From: an uncultured Porphyromonadaceae bacterium | Lineage (GTDB): Bacteria; Bacteroidota; Bacteroidia; Bacteroidales; Muribaculaceae | DNA length: 64,000 bases | Assembly: GCA_947573485.1 (NCBI GenBank) | Contig: CANPGB010000008.1 | Coordinates: 53,016-117,015 of the forward strand | Direction of reading: 5' to 3' | Shown here: positions 59,901 to 64,000 of the stretch, one piece after another | How the letters are laid out: each line of letters begins with the position of its first letter | Numbering within the stretch: position 1 is the first letter of the stretch | The notes under the pieces: model-generated | What the model was told of the DNA's origin: nothing | Seen by the model: the letters and a program-made list of their open reading frames with translations, nothing else | Database searches by the model: none | Position numbers and translations under genes: made by a program

Positions 59901-60659
59901 CGCGAGAAGGGCGTGAACGGCGAGCGTGAAATGGCATATGCGCTCTACCTTGCCGGATTCGATGTGCGCGACGTGCACATGACCGACCTTATGAGTGGCC
60001 GCGAGCAGCTCGACGACATCAACATGATAGTGTTCTGCGGCGGTTTCTCGAACAGCGACGTGCTCGGCTCGGCCAAAGGCTGGGCATCGGGCTTCAAGTG
60101 GAACGAGACCGCGCGCGAGACCCTTCGCCGCTACTACTCCCGCCCCGACACCCTGAGTCTGGGTGTGTGCAACGGCTGCCAGCTGATGATAGAGCTCCAC
60201 CTGCTCGGTGCCGGCACCACAGCGAGCGGCGAGCCCAAGGTGGCCATGCGCCACAACCTCTCGGGCAAGTTCGAGTCGACCTTCCTCTCGATAAAGATAC
60301 CGAAGAACGAGAGCGTGATGTTCGGCAACCTCTCGGGCACCAAGGCCGGTATCTGGGTGGCACACGGCGAAGGCCGCTTCCACTTCAGCGAGGGCATAAA
60401 GGGTGCAGGGCTGCCCGTGGTGGCCACCTACGCCTACAGCGAGTACCCCGGCAACCCCAACGGCAGCGAGGGCAACGTTGCCGCCCTTGCCTCTGCCGAC
60501 GGCCGTCACCTTGCCATAATGCCTCACCTTGAGCGCGCTATCTTCCCGTGGCAGTGGGCCTACTACCCCTCGCGCCGCGCCAACGACGAGGTTACCATAT
60601 GGCTGCAGGCCTTTATCAACGCCCGTAACTGGGTGAAGAAGCAGGCCCGCAAGAAATAA
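56928..60659 (+). CDS. purL: Phosphoribosylformylglycinamidine synthase, long form
   Basis: This 1243-residue enzyme converts FGAR, glutamine and ATP to FGAM in purine synthesis. Its synthetase domain has FSQVNSEHCRHKIFNG and AETHNFPTTVEPFNGAATGS, followed by the AIRS-like repeats (HDHGAGGHLNALSELI, MHDVSAGGLVTTLLEM). The C-terminal class I glutamine amidotransferase domain has the nucleophile Cys in VCNGCQLMIEL (about 1080) and His/Glu in IMPHLERAIFPWQ. The length is that of the single-chain proteobacterial type. It stands alone between its own promoter and a strong terminator. Confidence 0.98.
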   Translation: MVVFFTTPEGTAYAVDSHRSFGSDELERLRWLFGNAEPAAPGTTLQGRYTGPRKEMITPWSTNAVEITQNMGIDGISRIEMFTPASEGESYDPMLQTVYTNPGPDVFEITASPEGHVFIDDIHEYNQREGLALSESEEAYLAGLSERLGRPLTDSEVFGFSQVNSEHCRHKIFNGTFIIDGETKPWSLFQLIKRTSKVNSQGLVSAYKDNVAFVNGPEVFQFAPERGDEPSFFGERRIRTVLSLKAETHNFPTTVEPFNGAATGSGGEIRDRLGGGRASLPLAGTAVYMTSYPRMEGAVRTWEGAIEPRKWLYQTPADILIKASNGASDFGNKFGQPLICGSLLTYEHAEGERTYGFDKVIMLAGGVGYATASQAIKGEPQAGQTVVLAGGDNYRIGMGGGAVSSVDTGRYAGAIELNAVQRANPEMQKRVANLIRSLAESLDNPIVSIHDHGAGGHLNALSELIESTGGRINIDALPVGDPTLSDKEIIGNESQERMGFVVDAEQIPLIERIAQRERAPMYIVGETTDDRRLHFGRKDGQAAIDLAVEDMLGNPPKTVITDTTIAPLFGEAEYEQEKVSEYIDAVLSVDAVACKDWLTNKVDRSVTGRIARQQCLGELQLPLSDFGVVALDYRGKSGIATSIGHAPQVAMTNVEAASRLAVAEALTNLVGAGCVKGIKGVSLSANWMWPCKNPGEDAALYRAVEACSDFVCELGCNIPTGKDSLSMTQKYPDGTKVTAPGTVIISASAETGAAGSQVSPVLNKSLNSTLYYVDMSGCPLALGGSVLAQTLGKAGGATPDVKSAKAFAKTFNALGEIARLGYADAMHDVSAGGLVTTLLEMCFANSEGGLNFYTDGFAMNGEDDLVKILFAENPAVVLQIPDKHRKVAEALLTVADVKFFPIASPAKENVLTISHKDNRTILVSIPAARRRWYEPSFRFDSLQTALPCAESRFDNFDRQPLRYRFPAEFDSLLTLGVSHARRKNAPRAAIIREKGVNGEREMAYALYLAGFDVRDVHMTDLMSGREQLDDINMIVFCGGFSNSDVLGSAKGWASGFKWNETARETLRRYYSRPDTLSLGVCNGCQLMIELHLLGAGTTASGEPKVAMRHNLSGKFESTFLSIKIPKNESVMFGNLSGTKAGIWVAHGEGRFHFSEGIKGAGLPVVATYAYSEYPGNPNGSEGNVAALASADGRHLAIMPHLERAIFPWQWAYYPSRRANDEVTIWLQAFINARNWVKKQARKK

Positions 60660-60678
60660 GCACGCGCACGACAGTCAA

Positions 60679-60725
60679 AACGGCCTCAATAAGATATTTT
60701 AACACTGTTGAGGCCGTTGCTTTTT
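60679..60725 (+). terminator. Strong intrinsic terminator after purL
   Basis: AACGGCCTCAA (60679-60689) pairs perfectly over 11 bases with TTGAGGCCGTT (60708-60718). GC and five T follow. Confidence 0.9.
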
Positions 60726-60733
60726 GATAAAGT

Positions 60734-60764
60734 TTTGATACTCCGCCAAAAATCATTAATTTTG
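60734..60764 (+). promoter_or_regulatory. Consensus promoter for the etfBA-acyl-CoA dehydrogenase operon
   Basis: TTTG at 60734-60737 and TAATTTTG at 60757-60764 are 19 bases apart, directly after the purL terminator. The leader to the ATG at 60810 is about 40 bases. Confidence 0.8.
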
Positions 60765-60809
60765 TGCGTTTATTTCGCATAAATTTTAACAAATAAAATA
60801 TAGTATCCT

Positions 60810-61682
60810 ATGAGTTTGAACATCATAGTGCTTGCCAAGCAGGTTCCCGATACCCGCAACGTAGGCAAAGATGCAATGAAGGAAGACGGCACGATCAACC
60901 GTGCTGCCCTTCCGGCTATTTTCAACCCTGAAGACCTTAATGCCCTGGAGCAGGCCCTCCGCCTGAAAGACGCACACCCCGGCAGCAAAGTAACGCTGCT
61001 CACCATGGGTCTGCCGCGTGCCGCCGAGATTATCCGCGAGGCTATCTACCGCGGCGCCGACGCCGGTATCGTGCTTACCGACCGCGCCCTTGGCGGTGCC
61101 GACACCCTTGCCACCTCTTACTCACTTGCGCAGGCCGTGAAAAAGTTCGGCGAATGCGACCTTATCCTCGGTGGCCGTCAGGCTATCGACGGTGACACCG
61201 CCCAGGTAGGCCCTCAGATAGCAGAGAAGCTTGGCATACCCCAGGTAACATATGCAGAAGAAATCCTCGGCATTGCCGACGGCAAAATCACTGTAAAACG
61301 TCGTCTGGAGCATGGCGTTGAGACTGTAAAGGCTCCCCTGCCCTGCGTCATCACCGTGAACGGCTCGGCTGCCGACTGCCGTCCCCGCAACGCCAAGCGC
61401 CTCATGAAATACAAATACGCCGCTTCGCCCTCCGAGCTCAAAAACCTCGGCGAGACCGCAGCAGCGCGCGTTGCCGCCAACCCCGAGCTCAACATCCAGG
61501 AGTGGGGTGCAGCTTATGTTGAGGCCGACCCCGAGCAGATAGGTCTTGCCGGTTCGCCCACAAAAGTTAAAACGGTAGAGAACGTAGTCTTCACCGCCAA
61601 GGAGAGCCGCCGCCTCGACAACGACGACGCTCAGATTGAAGACCTGATCAAAGAACTCATCATCAACCACACAATCGGTTAA
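60810..61682 (+). CDS. etfB: Electron transfer flavoprotein beta subunit
   Basis: This is the 290-residue small ETF subunit. The N-terminus LNIIVLAKQVPDTRN, the segment LTDRALGGADTLATSYSLAQ, the signature LILGGRQAIDGDTAQVGPQI and the C-terminal GSPTKVKTVENV are typical of the longer EtfB/FixA type. It forms the ETF heterodimer with EtfA (28 bases downstream) and carries electrons from the acyl-CoA dehydrogenase encoded third. It has its own promoter at 60734-60764. Confidence 0.96.
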   Translation: MSLNIIVLAKQVPDTRNVGKDAMKEDGTINRAALPAIFNPEDLNALEQALRLKDAHPGSKVTLLTMGLPRAAEIIREAIYRGADAGIVLTDRALGGADTLATSYSLAQAVKKFGECDLILGGRQAIDGDTAQVGPQIAEKLGIPQVTYAEEILGIADGKITVKRRLEHGVETVKAPLPCVITVNGSAADCRPRNAKRLMKYKYAASPSELKNLGETAAARVAANPELNIQEWGAAYVEADPEQIGLAGSPTKVKTVENVVFTAKESRRLDNDDAQIEDLIKELIINHTIG

Positions 61683-61710
61683 ACCAACGCACTTCACACC
61701 AATTATTATC

Positions 61711-62739
61711 ATGTCAGACAAGAATAACCTCATAGTCTACTGCGAGTACGACGAAGGCCGCGTTGCCGATGTGAGCCTCGAACTCCTTACCAAAGGCCGC
61801 GTGCTTGCCGACCGTCTTGGTGTAAAACTTGAAGCCGTAGTCATCGGCGACAAGCTCGACGGCATCGAAGAACAGATATTCCCCTACGGCGCCGACACGG
61901 TGTACAAGGTAGAAGACAAACGCCTCTTCCCCTACACCTCGAACCCCCACGCCGCCGTGCTCATCAAGCTCTTCAAAGAGATAAAGCCCCAGGTTTGCCT
62001 CATGGGCGCCACCTGCATAGGCCGCGACCTCGGTCCCCGCGTGAGCTCGTGCCTCCACAGCGGTCTTACCGCCGACTGCACCTCGCTTGAAATCGGCGAC
62101 CACAAGGACCCCAAGACCGGCAAGGAGTACACCGACCTTCTTTATCAGATCCGCCCGGCATTCGGCGGTAACATCGTGGCAACAATCGTTAACCCCGACT
62201 GCCGCCCCCAGATGGCTACCGTACGCGAAGGCGTGATGAAGAAAGAGATTTACGATGCCAACCACAAGGGCGAGGTTATCAACCTCAATGCCGCCGACTA
62301 TGTTGACGATGCCGACTTCGTGGTAGAAATCATCGACCGCCATATCGAGAAATCGAAAATCAACATCAAGAACTCGCCCATTATCGTTGCCGGTGGCTAC
62401 GGTGTGGGCTCTAAGGAGAACTTCCAGCTCCTCTTCGACCTTGCCAACACCCTCGGTGCCGAGGTAGGCGCCTCTCGCGCCGCTGTCGACGCAGGCTTTA
62501 TAGAGCATGCCCGCCAGATTGGCCAGACCGGTGTTACCGTACGCCCGAAACTCTACATTGCCTGCGGTATCTCGGGTCAGATCCAGCACATTGCCGGCAT
62601 GCAGGAGAGCTCGATCATCATCTCGATCAACAACGACCCCAACGCACCTATCAACACCATCGCCGACTATGTAATCACCGGCGACATGGAAGAAATCGTG
62701 CCCAAGCTCATCAAATATTACAAGAAAAACTCCAAGTAA
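61711..62739 (+). CDS. etfA: Electron transfer flavoprotein alpha subunit
   Basis: This is the 342-residue FAD-carrying subunit. The C-terminal FAD domain has PIIVAGGYGVGSKENFQLLF, GAEVGASRAAVDAGFIEHAR, QIGQTGVTVRPKLYIACGIS and INNDPNAPINTIADYVITGD, all family signatures. The N-terminal domain (NLIVYCEYDEGRVADVSLEL, MGATCIGRDLGPRVSS) pairs with EtfB. It lies 9 bases before the acyl-CoA dehydrogenase start. Confidence 0.97.
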   Translation: MSDKNNLIVYCEYDEGRVADVSLELLTKGRVLADRLGVKLEAVVIGDKLDGIEEQIFPYGADTVYKVEDKRLFPYTSNPHAAVLIKLFKEIKPQVCLMGATCIGRDLGPRVSSCLHSGLTADCTSLEIGDHKDPKTGKEYTDLLYQIRPAFGGNIVATIVNPDCRPQMATVREGVMKKEIYDANHKGEVINLNAADYVDDADFVVEIIDRHIEKSKINIKNSPIIVAGGYGVGSKENFQLLFDLANTLGAEVGASRAAVDAGFIEHARQIGQTGVTVRPKLYIACGISGQIQHIAGMQESSIIISINNDPNAPINTIADYVITGDMEEIVPKLIKYYKKNSK

Positions 62740-62748
62740 GCTACCGAA

Positions 62749-64000
62749 ATGGCTAATTTCTATACAGATAATCCCGATCTCAAGCATCACCTGAATCACC
62801 CGCTGATGCAGAAGATAGTCGAACTGCGCGAACGCAACTATACCGACGCAGAGAAATTCGACTACGCGCCCGCCAACTTCGAGGACGCTATGGACAACTA
62901 CGAGAAAGTACTCGAAATAGTAGGTGACCTCTGCGGCGGCAAAATCGCCGAGAACGCCGAGGGTGTAGACCACGAAGGCGCCTCATGCTCCGACGGCCGC
63001 GCCCACTATGCAGCCGGTACCGTAGAGAACCTTGACCTCTGCCGCAAGGCCGGCCTCATGGGCATGGCCATGCCTCGCCGTTTCGGTGGTCTGAACTTCC
63101 CTATCACCCCCTACATCATGGCAGCGGAAATCGTGAGCCGCGCCGACACCGGTTTCGAAAACCTGTGGGGCCTTCAGGACTGCGCCGAGACACTCTATGA
63201 GTTCGGCTCGGAAGAGCAGCGCGCCAAATATATCCCCCGCGTATGCGAGGGCGAGACCATGTCGATGGACCTCACCGAACCCGATGCAGGCTCTGACCTC
63301 CAGTCGGTAATGCTCAAGGCCACTCAGAAAGAAGACGGCACCTGGGTGCTCAACGGCGTCAAGCGCTTCATCACCAACGGCGACAGCGACATCCACCTCG
63401 TGCTCGCCCGCTCGGAAGAAGGCACCAAAGACGGCCGCGGCCTCTCGATGTTTATCTACGACAAGCGTAACGGTGGCGTTACCGTTCGCCGCATAGAGAA
63501 CAAAATGGGTATCAAGGGCTCGCCCACATGCGAACTTGTTTACAAGAACGCTCCCGCCGAGCTCTGCGGCAACCGTCGCCTCGGTCTTATCAAATATGTG
63601 ATGGCCCTGATGAACGGTGCCCGTTTAGGTATTGCCGCGCAGAGCGTTGGTGTAAGCGAAATCGCTTACCGCGAAGCTTTAGGCTATGCCAAGGAGCGCA
63701 AGCAGTTCGGCAAGGCTATCATCGAGTTCCCGGCTGTTGCCGAGATGCTTTCGGTTATGAAGGCCAAACTCGACGCATCGCGCAGCCTTCTCTACGAGTG
63801 CTCTCGCTTTGTGGACATGTACAAGATCTACGAGGACATAGCCCGCGAACGCAGCCTCACCGCCGACGAGCGCGCCGAGATGAAACATTACAGCAAGCTT
63901 GCCGACGCCCTCACACCTCTTGCCAAGGGTCTTGGCAGCGAATACTGCAACCAGAACGCCTACGACTGCATCCAGATTCACGGCGGCTCGGGCTTCATGA
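62749..64000 (+). CDS. Acyl-CoA dehydrogenase, 3' end cut by window edge
   Basis: I translated this from the ATG at 62749; 417 residues are visible and the frame stays open. Family motifs are DLTEPDAGSDLQSV (about 181-194), NGVKRFITNGDSDIHLVLAR, the alpha-helical ARLGIAAQSVGVSEIAYREA, YAKERKQFGKAIIEFP and, at the edge, IQIHGGSGFM. The enzyme oxidises acyl-CoA thioesters with FAD and passes electrons to the ETF encoded just upstream. The chain length and branching of the substrate are unknown. The helical insert near 360 (MYKIYEDIARERSLTADERA) marks the longer subgroup. Confidence 0.95.
   Translation, partial: MANFYTDNPDLKHHLNHPLMQKIVELRERNYTDAEKFDYAPANFEDAMDNYEKVLEIVGDLCGGKIAENAEGVDHEGASCSDGRAHYAAGTVENLDLCRKAGLMGMAMPRRFGGLNFPITPYIMAAEIVSRADTGFENLWGLQDCAETLYEFGSEEQRAKYIPRVCEGETMSMDLTEPDAGSDLQSVMLKATQKEDGTWVLNGVKRFITNGDSDIHLVLARSEEGTKDGRGLSMFIYDKRNGGVTVRRIENKMGIKGSPTCELVYKNAPAELCGNRRLGLIKYVMALMNGARLGIAAQSVGVSEIAYREALGYAKERKQFGKAIIEFPAVAEMLSVMKAKLDASRSLLYECSRFVDMYKIYEDIARERSLTADERAEMKHYSKLADALTPLAKGLGSEYCNQNAYDCIQIHGGSGFM

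Overview
The window is dense, GC-rich, chromosomal-looking DNA from a member of the Bacteroidota, most likely order Bacteroidales; a Muribaculaceae-like gut commensal fits best, though the family is an inference. The support is: upstream regions repeatedly carry the Bacteroidota promoter pattern (TTG/TTTG, about 20 bases, then TAnnTTTG); Shine-Dalgarno sequences are scarce; surface lipoproteins and type IX secretion-like C-terminal tails occur; and the gene content includes a BtuB/BtuG-type vitamin B12 locus, a MurT-MurK-MurQ locus, DUF4922, DUF5074 and DUF2520 proteins, and long-form PurL. No tRNA, rRNA, transposase, integrase or CRISPR array was seen.

Layout. (1) 1-8316, minus strand: nadC, a secreted protein, typA, folP and cdaA, followed by two tandem TIR plus WG-repeat proteins, the second cut by the left edge. 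(2) 8396-27894, plus strand: rlmH, then one almost gapless 18.8-kb run holding a secreted amidase-like protein, a GT2 glycosyltransferase, a DUF4922 protein, a SpoIID-like protein, an AmpG-like permease, NamZ, a FAD/Fe-S oxidase of the D-lactate dehydrogenase type, MurT-, MurK- and MurQ-like proteins, an SGNH esterase and a UvrD helicase with an inserted exonuclease. Together they form a plausible path for cutting, importing and catabolising peptidoglycan sugars, including disposal of the D-lactate released by MurQ. (3) 27976-30731: a polysaccharide flippase and a GT4 glycosyltransferase, converging on a minus-strand block with SurE, an MBOAT/SGNH acyl-transfer pair, a Rieske-like lipoprotein lacking the usual His ligands, an SRPBCC protein and PyrE.

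(4) 35571-45535, minus strand: a five-gene operon that begins with a consensus promoter, a cobalamin riboswitch and an intrinsic terminator. It encodes a BtuB-like TonB receptor, a BtuG-like propeller lipoprotein, a further surface lipoprotein, and two large secreted proteins that share the DUF5074 propeller signature and carry type IX-like tails. (5) 45537-50094, minus: a D-2-hydroxyacid dehydrogenase, Prs, a GH13 enzyme and a patatin phospholipase. (6) 50236-62739 and on to the right edge, mostly plus: YihY, RidA, an unrecognised minus-strand gene bracketed by short tandem repeats, a HU-TM-SPOR protein, a nitroreductase, DUF2520-KdsC-Maf, PurL, EtfB, EtfA and an acyl-CoA dehydrogenase cut by the edge.

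Two families of short tandem repeats, GGAGTTA-like and AAAAGGC/AAAAGTC-like, recur at six intergenic sites, several directly upstream of genes that appear to start with TTG. The strongest candidates for new biology are the muropeptide salvage supercluster, the extended B12 operon and the tandem TIR-WG pair downstream of the c-di-AMP synthase.
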